A stretch of 57,859 bases of DNA from Bacillota bacterium (GTDB lineage: Bacteria; Bacillota; Clostridia; Lachnospirales; Lachnospiraceae), in assembly GCA_023411555.1 (NCBI GenBank), contig JAEYOQ010000050.1, positions 1-57,859 of the forward strand, in the 5' to 3' direction. A program made the translations under genes and the position numbers. The notes beneath the pieces are model-generated. The model searched no databases. It worked only from the letters and a program-made list of their open reading frames with translations, and had not been told where the DNA came from. Shown piece by piece: positions 17,183 through 25,706 of the stretch; position 1 is the stretch's first letter, and the number at the start of each line of letters is the position of its first letter.

Positions 17183-18357
17183 TACTCCTCACCCCCCTTT
17201 CCCGTCTTATAGGCTATACTGTCTTTCGCATTGTTTATTCTGTATTTGATATAGGTGCCGCAGGCACTAAAGAGCAAAATCAAAGCAGTGACTACAGAAG
17301 CAATCTCCTGCCTTACTCCGGAAATAGAGCTCATATATGTACTGCCCTTATCAATAACAGAGATAAGGAAGGAGGATGCAATGATTCCAATTGGATTAGC
17401 ATTTCCTAATAATGCAACCGCTATAGCATCAAATCCTGTGCTAGGAAGCACCCTTGGTTGAATGGAGGCATAATAGCCCATATAATAGGTAACTCCGGCT
17501 AAACCGGCAATAGCACCGGAGATAACCATAGCAAAAACCATGGTTTTTCCTACGCTGATGCCTGCATATTTTGCCGCCTTGGGACTAGATCCAACGGCTT
17601 TAATCTCGAAGCCCATCCGTGTTTTATCCATAAAAAACTTCAATAATACGGCTAATAGAACCGCTAGAACAAAGCCTAAGGAAATATCCATCTTTAGTCC
17701 GCCAATTTCCACATTAGTTAACGTCAGCCTTGCTGTTTCCTTAATATACTTTGACTGTCTGGAAACCGGATCGATATAGTAGGAATGTATAAAAAAGCTA
17801 AGTACATACTGGATGATATAGTTAAACATAATGGTAGATACTACTTCATTGATATTAAACTTATACTTTAGAACACCTACCAATCCGCCAAGTAATGCAC
17901 CAGCCAGAATACCTACGGCTAACGCAAGTGGCTTAGCGATAGCACCGGTTAATTCACTGTAACCAACCACGACGGTGGCTAAATAACCAGATAACAGCAT
18001 TTGTCCGGATACACCAATATTAAATAATCCTCCCTTTAGTGCTATCGCAACAGCCAGAGAAGCAAACAACATAGGGGTCATAGCATTTAGCAGGGTCATA
18101 AAATCCGTCAGCCTGCTCTTATATCCGGCATAGGTTGGCTTAGACATAATTCCTGCGCCCTGGAGCAGGTTATGAAACGCACCGATCGGATTCTTACCCA
18201 GAAGCAATATTACTATGGACGCAGCTATCAGACTCAGAAGAATAGAGAACACCGGGATGGTGATCGGCTGCCATTTTTCATTACCCATCAGCGTTAAAAA
18301 TGATCTAGCAAGCATATTTGGTTTTGACTTTTTACCATCATTCTCTTTTCGGCTCAT
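17182..18357 (-). CDS. nupP: Nucleoside ABC transporter permease (NupP-like)
   Basis: Larger permease partner of the importer, 391 residues, with a cytoplasmic N-terminus, roughly ten hydrophobic segments and the coupling loop FEIKAVGSSPKAAKYAGI. The pattern LKGGLFNIGVSGQMLLSGY is characteristic of the NupP/YufP branch of the ribose/nucleoside permeases. The start codon overlaps the ATPase stop by four bases (ATGA). Confidence 0.9.
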   Translation of the reverse strand: MSRKENDGKKSKPNMLARSFLTLMGNEKWQPITIPVFSILLSLIAASIVILLLGKNPIGAFHNLLQGAGIMSKPTYAGYKSRLTDFMTLLNAMTPMLFASLAVAIALKGGLFNIGVSGQMLLSGYLATVVVGYSELTGAIAKPLALAVGILAGALLGGLVGVLKYKFNINEVVSTIMFNYIIQYVLSFFIHSYYIDPVSRQSKYIKETARLTLTNVEIGGLKMDISLGFVLAVLLAVLLKFFMDKTRMGFEIKAVGSSPKAAKYAGISVGKTMVFAMVISGAIAGLAGVTYYMGYYASIQPRVLPSTGFDAIAVALLGNANPIGIIASSFLISVIDKGSTYMSSISGVRQEIASVVTALILLFSACGTYIKYRINNAKDSIAYKTGKGGEE

Positions 18358-19883
18358 GCTTTTACCCCCATCATAAATTCTCCGACTTCATTCGTTGTCA
18401 GCGTATGAGCAGCTGCTATCTTTGTGATAGACCCGTTGTAGATTACACCTATGGTATCAGCGATATTCATAATCTCGTCTAGCTCTAAGGAAATCAACAA
18501 AATTGCTTTTCCTTTATCACGTTCTTTTAGAATCATATTATGGATATTTTCTATTGCACCGATATCTAAGCCTCTTGTGGGCTGAACGAATATCATCAAG
18601 GGAGACTGACGTTCGATTTCTCTGGCAATAATCGCCTTCTGTTGGTTACCACCACTCATGGAACGCACCTGGGTTTTCGTTCCCTGTCCACTTCGTATAT
18701 CATATTTTTCAATTAATTGCTTGCCATACTTTTCTATCTCATTCTTATCTAAAATGTTATTTTTACAGTAGGGCTCCTTAAAGTAATCCTTCAAGGCTAT
18801 ATTCTCTGCAAGTGTAAAGTCTAGTACAAGACCATATGCCTGGCGGTCCTCTGGGATATAAGATATTCCGCTTAAGGTACGTTTCCGAATACTATAGTGA
18901 TTAATCTCCTCACCATGCAGCTTTATTGATCCACTATCAATCTTCGTAAGTCCCGCTATGGCATCGGCTATTTCTACCTGCCCATTACCGGATACTCCGG
19001 CAATAGCGAATACTTCACCACCATGTATCTGAAAAGATACATCCTTAACAACCTCAAAGCCATCCTGATTCTTTACAGTTAGGTGATTTACGTCTAATAC
19101 CACATCACGGATGTTAGCTGGTGCCTTCTCTACCTCCAGAATTACTTCACGACCAACCATCAAATTAGCCATAGTCCTGGTGGAGGTTTCCTTTACATCC
19201 AGCACATCTATAAGCTTTCCCTTACAAAGAATAGCACAGCGATCAGCTACCTTCTTGATTTCCTCCAGCTTATGGGTGATAAGAATAATGGTCTTCCCGC
19301 CTTGACGCAGCCCATTAATTATCTCTAACAGAAACTCTATTTCTTGCGGTGTCAGCACTGCAGTAGGTTCGTCAAAAATGAGGATCTCCGCTTCCCGGTA
19401 CAACATCTTCAGGATCTCAACACGCTGCTGCAAGGATACATTGATATCCTCTATCTTTTTCGTCGGGTCGACCTCCAGGCCGAAGCGTTTCGACAATTCT
19501 GCGATTTCCTTATGAGCATTCTTTAGGTCTACATAGGAAAATAAGCCGAACCTTTTTTTCAGAGGTTCATTTCCTAAGATAATATTTTCGGTAATTGTAT
19601 AGTTTTGAACCAATTTAAAGTGTTGGTGCACCATCCCTATGTTAAGCCTGGTTGCATGATTTGGAGAAGCGATCTCTACCTTCTCTCCCCGTATCCAGAT
19701 CTCTCCTTCATCTGGCTCATACATACCGAAAAGCATACTCATCAAAGTAGATTTACCGGCACCATTTTCGCCAAGCAGAGCATAGATTTCACCCTTCTTG
19801 ATCTGTAAGGTTACATCGTCAACAGCCACAATACCAGGAAATCGTTTGGTGATATGTTTCATTTCAACAATATACTCGGACAT
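18354..19883 (-). CDS. nupO: Nucleoside ABC transporter ATPase (two fused nucleotide-binding domains)
   Basis: Energises the importer. Domain 1 has Walker A GENGAGKST, the signature region and Walker B ILIFDEPTAVLTP. Domain 2 has a degenerate Walker A (GVSGNGQVE), the signature MSGGNQQK and FVQPTRGLDIG, the arrangement known from sugar and nucleoside importers in which only one site is fully active. Start is the ATG at 19883 with GGGAG 7 nt upstream; the extra N-terminal 23 codons from 19952 run through a hairpin. 509 residues. Confidence 0.93.
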   Translation of the reverse strand: MSEYIVEMKHITKRFPGIVAVDDVTLQIKKGEIYALLGENGAGKSTLMSMLFGMYEPDEGEIWIRGEKVEIASPNHATRLNIGMVHQHFKLVQNYTITENIILGNEPLKKRFGLFSYVDLKNAHKEIAELSKRFGLEVDPTKKIEDINVSLQQRVEILKMLYREAEILIFDEPTAVLTPQEIEFLLEIINGLRQGGKTIILITHKLEEIKKVADRCAILCKGKLIDVLDVKETSTRTMANLMVGREVILEVEKAPANIRDVVLDVNHLTVKNQDGFEVVKDVSFQIHGGEVFAIAGVSGNGQVEIADAIAGLTKIDSGSIKLHGEEINHYSIRKRTLSGISYIPEDRQAYGLVLDFTLAENIALKDYFKEPYCKNNILDKNEIEKYGKQLIEKYDIRSGQGTKTQVRSMSGGNQQKAIIAREIERQSPLMIFVQPTRGLDIGAIENIHNMILKERDKGKAILLISLELDEIMNIADTIGVIYNGSITKIAAAHTLTTNEVGEFMMGVKA

Positions 19884-19931
19884 AATTATTCTCCCTATGA
19901 TCAAATTTCCCTTCGTACAGACCTTATATAG

Positions 19932-19984
19932 AAAAAGTTTATCACTCCCCATAGTACTCCCAAATAGAAAGTGATAAACTTTTT
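19932..19984 (-). terminator. Intercistronic hairpin/attenuator between lipoprotein and ATPase genes
   Basis: A perfect 15-bp stem, AAAAAGTTTATCACT (19932-19946) with AGTGATAAACTTTTT (19970-19984), loop 23 nt. It lies 33 nt after the binding-protein stop codon and 48 nt before the ATPase start. Read on the minus strand the 3' arm ends in CTTTTT. It probably causes partial termination or protects the upstream mRNA, giving more binding protein than transporter, as in many ABC operons. Confidence 0.7.
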
Positions 19985-20017
19985 AGTCTGAACTTACTCT
20001 AATTCATTCCGTTTTCC

Positions 20018-21238
20018 TTACTGGGGTAAACCAGGGAATGAATCGGAGGTATGTCCATTAAAGTTTGCAGCCGGAACGATTTTCCCTTCTTTTAACAGAG
20101 CATATGCTTCGTTCATCTTTGATAAAGAGTCCGCAGATACTTGATGACGTCCTTCTGCACTTACATATCCTGTAGAGTCGGTATCAGCTCGTAATACAAC
20201 GTTTTCGCCCTTAAAGGTACCATCCTTTACTGCATTTAAAGCTCTTTCTACGTTAATACTCATATTCTTTAATACAGAAGTAAGAATAACGTTCTTGTCA
20301 CCATTTACACCGTCATCATACTGGTCAACGTCACATCCGATCACCTTCACGTCGGTGGATGCTTCTTTTGCAGCTGTAAACACTCCATTTCCTGTACCAC
20401 CTGCTGCTACAAAGATAATATCACAGCCTGCATCAATCAGAGCGTTACCGAGTACTTTACCGGTTGCTTCGTCTGCGAAGGAGCCTGCATAGTTACCACC
20501 AACATTCGCACCCGTTACATCGGTACCTGCATAAGAGGATAACTCAACAAATTCAACGGATTTACCATACACTTTATTGACATAGTTTACACCTGATTCA
20601 AAGCCATACTGATAGTTTACATTGGAAGGATAAGCAATACCATTTACAACTGCAACTTTGTTTGATTTTGTCTCTAATGCTGCAGCCATACCTGCGAAGA
20701 AACCACTTTCTTCTTCTGCAAAGGTCATAGCATATACATTATCGAAGACTTCCTGATCTCCTTGGGCAGAAGGAGTTGTATCGATTAGGATAAATCTCTT
20801 CGTCGGGTTATCCACCGCGATAGAGGATACGTTCGCAAATTGGAAGCCTGGTGTAACGATTACATCATAATCTGCTACAATATCAGCCACAGCCTGAACA
20901 GCTGCAGTCGGATCACCGGTAGGTTCTTTTACTGCTTTTACACTAGCATTCGGATTTGCTTCAATAAACTTTAAGATACCGTTATAGTTATCTTCATTGA
21001 AGGAACCATCATCTACACCAGAGGGACTCGTTACAATTGCAATTTTTAGACCTGCCTCGGTAGACTCAGCTGCCGGTGCCTCTTCTTTTGCTGCCGGTTT
21101 CTCTTCTTTTGCTTCCGGAGCCTGTGTTACTGTTGCTTTCGTATCGTTGGTATCACTCTTTTTTGCACAACCACTTAACATGGTCATAAGCATGGAAACA
21201 CCAACTAAACCTACTACAATACCTTTTTTTAATTTCAT
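20018..21238 (-). CDS. nupN: BMP-family nucleoside-binding lipoprotein
   Basis: Substrate-binding lipoprotein of the importer, Bmp/Med family, whose members bind purine nucleosides. Signal peptide with lipobox LSGC (Cys25), then a low-complexity Ala/Glu/Lys linker (residues ~30-62) and the periplasmic-type fold starting at LKIAIVTSP. Motifs GVDDGSFNEDNYNG, PGFQFA and FVAAGGTGNGVF are typical. 406 residues. GGGAGG stands 7 nt before the ATG. Nucleoside identity cannot be read from sequence. Confidence 0.92.
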   Translation of the reverse strand: MKLKKGIVVGLVGVSMLMTMLSGCAKKSDTNDTKATVTQAPEAKEEKPAAKEEAPAAESTEAGLKIAIVTSPSGVDDGSFNEDNYNGILKFIEANPNASVKAVKEPTGDPTAAVQAVADIVADYDVIVTPGFQFANVSSIAVDNPTKRFILIDTTPSAQGDQEVFDNVYAMTFAEEESGFFAGMAAALETKSNKVAVVNGIAYPSNVNYQYGFESGVNYVNKVYGKSVEFVELSSYAGTDVTGANVGGNYAGSFADEATGKVLGNALIDAGCDIIFVAAGGTGNGVFTAAKEASTDVKVIGCDVDQYDDGVNGDKNVILTSVLKNMSINVERALNAVKDGTFKGENVVLRADTDSTGYVSAEGRHQVSADSLSKMNEAYALLKEGKIVPAANFNGHTSDSFPGLPQ

Positions 21239-21315
21239 AATATTACCTCCCTTATAATCATGCGATAACCCTTGTTGAATGAAGGGATCGCTGGTTTACT
21301 TGTTACATCCTTTTG

Positions 21316-22389
21316 CTATCTCTTTTGAAAAAGTGCTGGAATGCTCTCCTCAAAGGGTGCATAGCAGATCCCCTTTTCCGTTACAATAGCGGTTATCAAC
21401 TTATGGTCTGTTACATCAAATGCCGGGTTATAACATTTTACATCTTCTAAAGCCATTGCTTCCTTGTAGAATTTCTCTTTAATTTCTTTCGAATCGCGTA
21501 ACTCTATTTCAATATCGTCACCCGTCTTACATCTTAAATCAATGGTAGAGGTTGGACCCAATACATAGAAAGGGATACCATAATGTTTCGCCAGGATTGC
21601 AACTCCGCTAGTTCCGATTTTATTGGCTGTGTCACCATTTGCCGCTATTCTGTCACATCCGACGAAGCATGCCTGAATCCATCCGTTTTTCATGACTAAG
21701 CTAGCCATGTTATCGCAAATAAGTGTTACATCGATTCCAGCCTTATGTAATTCATAGGAAGTCAATCTGGCTCCTTGAAGCAACGGTCTTGTCTCATCGG
21801 CGAACACTTTAAAATTCATTCCCCGTTCTTTTCCTAAGAACAAGGGTCCAAGTGCAGTGCCATAACGGGAAGTCGCCAGTGGACCTGCATTACAGTGAGT
21901 AAGTACTCCATCACCATCCTTGATTAATGTAAGTCCATATTCAGAGATAGCCGTACACATCCGAATATCTTCTTCATGGATTTCTTTCGATTCCACTCCT
22001 AAAAGTGCAATAATTTCAGCGATTGATTTCTCTTTATTATCAATAACTACCTTCTCCATGCGATTTAATGCCCAGCTTAAATTCACGGCTGTCGGTCTTG
22101 AGGAATTGATGTAATCCTTCATCTTTACAAACTCTTTATAGAACGAATCATAGCTATGCTCTGTGATCTGCTGTGCTAATATGTACATTCCATAGCCTGC
22201 ACAGATACCGATGGCCGGTGCTCCTCTAACCTTCAGATGAAATATTGCATCATATAGATCCTTTATATTATTAATAGAGATATATTCCGTAGTATTTGGT
22301 AATTTTGTTTGATCAATGATAATAACCTGCTTTTCATCATCACTCAATTTAATATTATCAATGTGCGTAACATCTTTCATTTGATCCAT
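21316..22389 (-). CDS. mtnA: 5-methylthioribose-1-phosphate isomerase (MtnA)
   Basis: Isomerises 5-methylthioribose 1-phosphate to the ribulose 1-phosphate; homologues also take 5-deoxyribose 1-phosphate. Signatures: VRGAPAIGICAGYGM, catalytic Cys166 in THCNAGPLAT, catalytic Asp246 in GCDRIAANGDTANKIGT. 357 residues, full length. No mtnK kinase or Pfs nucleosidase is nearby; instead the sugar 1-phosphate would come straight from the purine nucleoside phosphorylase encoded two genes upstream. AAGGAG is 10 nt before the ATG. Confidence 0.94.
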   Translation of the reverse strand: MDQMKDVTHIDNIKLSDDEKQVIIIDQTKLPNTTEYISINNIKDLYDAIFHLKVRGAPAIGICAGYGMYILAQQITEHSYDSFYKEFVKMKDYINSSRPTAVNLSWALNRMEKVVIDNKEKSIAEIIALLGVESKEIHEEDIRMCTAISEYGLTLIKDGDGVLTHCNAGPLATSRYGTALGPLFLGKERGMNFKVFADETRPLLQGARLTSYELHKAGIDVTLICDNMASLVMKNGWIQACFVGCDRIAANGDTANKIGTSGVAILAKHYGIPFYVLGPTSTIDLRCKTGDDIEIELRDSKEIKEKFYKEAMALEDVKCYNPAFDVTDHKLITAIVTEKGICYAPFEESIPALFQKR

Positions 22390-22497
22390 GCCCTGTATTC
22401 TCCTTATCTTCTAGTAAGACATTGTACATCTGAATATCTTTGCTTCACTACAGCGTTTTCTCATCTATTCTGGTTTATCGTTTATCCCTGGCTTATG

Positions 22498-23427
22498 CTA
22501 GATTCCAATTTTGAACCCTGCCTTAAAGGCATGGGACTGGAACGCTTTTTCAAAATCCTTTAATTCATACAGTTCAATATCCGGAAAACGAATCAACTTT
22601 CTCTGCAGCAGCTTTAGTGCAGGTTCAAAGGGACCGCAGCGGCTACCTTTGATTGTTGTTTCGTTAACCACAAAATCACTCATGTTAATTTCTATATTGC
22701 CTGCATAGGTACTCTTAATAACAATCGTTCCTTTTTTTCGGACCAGCTTTTGTGCACTGAGCAGACCAGACGGCGTACCGGCTGCATCAATTACTACTTC
22801 AAAGGTCTCATCGGTATTCGTAGTAACCTTCGCGAAGTGTGCAAACATGGCCAGCTTTTCCTCGTGTCTTCCGACAATTGTAAGATTTGCTCCTGTAAGG
22901 GAAACCACCTGGGCAATCATAAAGGCCAGTCTTCCATCTCCAACCACTGCAACACTGGTGGAGGGTTGTATATGTACCTGCTCTAATATCTCAAGGGCAG
23001 CCGCCAAAGGTTCTGTAAAAACAGCCACTTCAGAAGGTACATCCTCGGGCACACAATGAAGTAAATCCGTACGAGCAACTATATACTCCGCAAAGCATCC
23101 ATCTTTGCCGGATATTCCAATTACCTTTCTGGTTATACAGTGAGTAGATCTTCCGGTCTTACAATAGACACATTCCCCGCAATTCTCGTTAATCTCACAA
23201 ACCACCCGTTTCCCTATGAGGTTGAAATCATTTGATTCTACTACTTCTCCTACAAATTCATGCCCCAGAATCCCCTTGAAATCCGGACGATAACCGGACA
23301 ATATCTCCTTATCCGTGTTACAGATAGAGCTTATTAAAACCTTCACCAGAGATTCCCCTGGCCCAATTACCGGTTTATTATAATCTTCGGTATATTTCAA
23401 TGTCCCATCATAATATAAAGCCTTCAT
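22498..23427 (-). CDS. Zinc-dependent alcohol dehydrogenase-like MDR protein
   Basis: Medium-chain dehydrogenase/reductase, 309 residues, shorter than classical ADH (~340-360). Catalytic zinc ligands are visible as SSICNTD (Cys36) and GHEFVGE (His56, Glu57). The structural zinc loop CGECVYCKTGRSTHC (Cys83, 86, 89, 97) is complete. The cofactor site is VVGDGRLAFMIAQ, a GxGxxA variant. In this operon it may reduce the aldehyde released by the aldolase (acetaldehyde, methylthioacetaldehyde or glycolaldehyde). That role is inferred; a sugar dehydrogenase is possible. Confidence 0.82.
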   Translation of the reverse strand: MKALYYDGTLKYTEDYNKPVIGPGESLVKVLISSICNTDKEILSGYRPDFKGILGHEFVGEVVESNDFNLIGKRVVCEINENCGECVYCKTGRSTHCITRKVIGISGKDGCFAEYIVARTDLLHCVPEDVPSEVAVFTEPLAAALEILEQVHIQPSTSVAVVGDGRLAFMIAQVVSLTGANLTIVGRHEEKLAMFAHFAKVTTNTDETFEVVIDAAGTPSGLLSAQKLVRKKGTIVIKSTYAGNIEINMSDFVVNETTIKGSRCGPFEPALKLLQRKLIRFPDIELYELKDFEKAFQSHAFKAGFKIGI

Positions 23428-23519
23428 AATTGCTCCTTACCAGACATTTATTTGTTCTACCTTACCCTAACCAATCGACCTAACTCGCTTGATCTGGTTC
23501 TTCTTTTCTTCTTCTGTTA

Positions 23520-24359
23520 CTATTTAGCAAGCATCCCTCCAATATTGATAATGGACTCAGTGATCAACCTCTTAAACAAGGGGGCTACTCTATCAGCTGT
23601 TTCCTGTACCTCTACATGTGTCAGCGGATTTTCACTCATACCTGCACCTTGATTGGTAATACAGGAGATTCCACAGATACTCATACCCATATGATTTGCG
23701 GCCATAGCCTCACAGGCTGTACTCATACCTACCGCATCTGCTCCTAATATTCTTGCCATCTTAATCTCCTGAGGAGTCTCAAAATTTGGACCTGTAAACT
23801 GCAAATAGACGCCTTCCTGTAGAGTTATATTCATCGCCTTGGCTGTTTGGCGGATCACTTCCTGAAGCTTGGGATCATACACATGGCTCATATCAGGGAA
23901 TCTAACCCCTAATTCCTCTATATTCTCACCAATCAAAGGGGATGGTACAAAATTAGTGATATGATCTTTAATCAACATAAAGTCACCACTTTTGTATTCG
24001 AAGTTTACTCCGCCTGCAGCATTCGTTAAAAATAGAACCTTTGCTCCCATCAACTTCATAAGTCTGGTTGGTAGTACAACATCGGACATTGCGTAGCCTT
24101 CATAATAATGTACACGACCCTGCATGATTACCACTGGTACCTCACCTACATAACCAAACACAAATCTGCCTTTGTGGCCTTGAACTGTCGAGATAGGAAA
24201 ACCGTCAATTTCGCTATAGTTTAAAGTATATTTCACATCAATGGTATTTGCATAATCACCCAAACCGGAACCAAGAATCAGAGCCACCTCTGGTTTGAAA
24301 TCAATCTTTTCTTGATAACTTTTAAAGCAATTTAATAATTTTTCATATACTTGATTCAT
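23520..24359 (-). CDS. punA: Purine nucleoside phosphorylase (trimeric, 6-oxopurine type)
   Basis: Cleaves purine nucleosides with phosphate to the base and pentose 1-phosphate. Trimeric PNP motifs: ALILGSGLGD, GHKGRF, GRVHYYEGY and LTNAAGGVN. Base-binding residues are Glu194 in PNFETPQE and Asn236 in SCITNQGAG. Asn at this place marks inosine/guanosine specificity, whereas MTA phosphorylases carry Asp. 279 residues. The specificity reading fits the deaminase encoded at the operon end, which would convert adenine nucleosides to hypoxanthine nucleosides first. Confidence 0.94.
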   Translation of the reverse strand: MNQVYEKLLNCFKSYQEKIDFKPEVALILGSGLGDYANTIDVKYTLNYSEIDGFPISTVQGHKGRFVFGYVGEVPVVIMQGRVHYYEGYAMSDVVLPTRLMKLMGAKVLFLTNAAGGVNFEYKSGDFMLIKDHITNFVPSPLIGENIEELGVRFPDMSHVYDPKLQEVIRQTAKAMNITLQEGVYLQFTGPNFETPQEIKMARILGADAVGMSTACEAMAANHMGMSICGISCITNQGAGMSENPLTHVEVQETADRVAPLFKRLITESIINIGGMLAK

Positions 24360-24441
24360 AATCTAATCTCCCTCTTTTGATTGTGATATTATACTAATTA
24401 CTTTTAATAGATCATTGTTCTTAATTAAAATGGAATACTCA

Positions 24442-25215
24442 CTAGGCCACAATTAATTTAACACCCAGCTCATTGAGTTTCTTTTCTAAGGCTTCGTCCT
24501 TACCTGTAATGGAGGTATTGACTACAAGGGCATACAGCTGTTCCAGATTGCCATAGATATTAACTGCATAACGACCTATTTTCGTTATATCAGCCATAAA
24601 ATAGGTTCTCTTAGCCTGGCGAATAGCTGTTTGTCTAAGGGCAGCTTCCTCCTGCGTATAATCGGTTAAACCGGCATCCAGACTAATTCCCGCTCCACTG
24701 ATGAAAGCTTTATTCACAAAGTATTTCTGCATCATCTGTACCGTTACTTCTCCATGGCAGGCATTTCGATCCAAATCCCGCTCTCCGCCTAGCATGATCA
24801 GTCTAACATGGGAGCATAAATCCAGTTCTTTTGCGATGGAGATGGAGTTTGTAACTACGATGATTTTTTTCTGCGATAAGCGTATCTCCTTGGCTAGATA
24901 TAAAGCCGTAGAACTACAGTCAAGAAATACGGACTCCTTCTCATTGATCTCTTTGATGCAATATCTGGCTAGCTTTTCCTTTTCTTTTTGAAAAACCTTC
25001 TCTCTAACCGATAGCGGTGTCTCGTTCCCGAATCCCTCTTTGAGATATGCACCTCCATGAACTCTTTGAATTAATCCTCGTTTCTCCAGCTTTTCTAGAT
25101 CCCGTCGGATAGTTTCTTCAGTGACATCCATTTCTTTGCTTAAATCAGAAACCTGAGCTATTTTATTCTGTTTCAGACTGTTTAAAATATATTCTTCTCT
25201 TTCTATAGCAAGCAT
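24442..25215 (-). CDS. DeoR-family transcriptional regulator
   Basis: DNA-binding regulator with an N-terminal DeoR winged helix (REEYILNSLKQNKIAQVSDL, then the recognition helix TEETIRRDLEKLEKRGLI and VHGGAYL). The C-terminal DeoR sensor domain (residues ~75-235) resembles sugar-phosphate isomerases and binds phosphorylated sugars. It is the first gene of the nucleoside operon, so it probably represses itself and the pathway until a pentose phosphate accumulates. GGAG precedes the ATG. 257 residues. Confidence 0.9.
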   Translation of the reverse strand: MLAIEREEYILNSLKQNKIAQVSDLSKEMDVTEETIRRDLEKLEKRGLIQRVHGGAYLKEGFGNETPLSVREKVFQKEKEKLARYCIKEINEKESVFLDCSSTALYLAKEIRLSQKKIIVVTNSISIAKELDLCSHVRLIMLGGERDLDRNACHGEVTVQMMQKYFVNKAFISGAGISLDAGLTDYTQEEAALRQTAIRQAKRTYFMADITKIGRYAVNIYGNLEQLYALVVNTSITGKDEALEKKLNELGVKLIVA

Positions 25216-25295
25216 TCTTATTCTCCATATTACATTTTTCGTTATTGATTATTAAATTTATCAAGCCATTATTCATTTATTAGAATATAAATACT

Positions 25296-25320
25296 TATTT
25301 ATAAGTTGAAATTATAAATA
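25296..25320. promoter_or_regulatory. Candidate operator of the DeoR-type regulator
   Basis: Perfect 9-bp inverted repeat TATTTATAA / TTATAAATA separated by 7 nt, in the leader between the operon promoter and the regulator gene. Position suits repression by roadblock. AT-rich composition makes chance occurrence possible. Confidence 0.45.
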
Positions 25321-25378
25321 CAATTAGTAAATCTAACTAAAATAAGCGTTTCATTTATACTGATTGTGTGATAATTTG

Positions 25379-25407
25379 ATTATAAATAATTCCAATTATA
25401 TTGTCAA
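25379..25407 (-). promoter_or_regulatory. Consensus sigma-A promoter of the nucleoside operon
   Basis: Minus-strand TTGACA (25407-25402), 17-nt spacer, TATAAT (25384-25379): a perfect vegetative promoter. The transcript would start near 25371, giving a ~155-nt leader before the regulator gene. Such a strong promoter implies control by a repressor. Confidence 0.88.
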
Positions 25408-25501
25408 TAAAATCTATTGGTTTATTTTTGTTTTCCAACATTTATTCTGTTTTATTCTTTGTATTTCTTTGTTTACCCACCGGTATCAATAGGACGACAC
25501 A

Positions 25502-25650
25502 AACTTCCGAACGCATTCATGCGTTTGTCCGCAGAAGTGCGTCATCCAAAAGTGAATAAATGCACTTCTCCGGAGGGCTTTTATTCATGACAAGTGAATT
25601 GTATTTATCAATTCATCTTGTATCATAGGACGCAATTTCTATGAAATAAA
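25502..25650. repeat. Intergenic repeat, family 2, copy A
   Basis: Contains AACTTCCGAACGCATTC, GCGTTTGTCCGCAGAAGTG, an AAAGTGAATAAA box and a GGAGGGCTTTT..ATTCAT box. The same blocks in the same order occur at 30668-30797. Internal short palindromes (ACGCATTCATGCGT; CTTC..GAAG) predict hairpins. It abuts the rny terminator, and copy B likewise abuts the hflC terminator. Confidence 0.6.
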
Positions 25651-25653
25651 AAA

Positions 25654-25693
25654 AATAGCTAAAACCTCGTATTTCTACTTGGTTTTAGCTATT
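25654..25693 (-). terminator. Rho-independent terminator of rny
   Basis: A 13-bp perfect stem (AATAGCTAAAACC / GGTTTTAGCTATT) followed on the minus strand by TTTTTTATTTC, 13 nt after the rny stop codon. Confidence 0.92.
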
Positions 25694-25706
25694 ATACATT
25701 CGAAAA

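Noticed and set aside
25216..25371. Purine riboswitch in the leader of the nucleoside operon
   Set aside because: The conserved junction and loop bases of the guanine/adenine riboswitch are not present; only an inverted repeat is seen.
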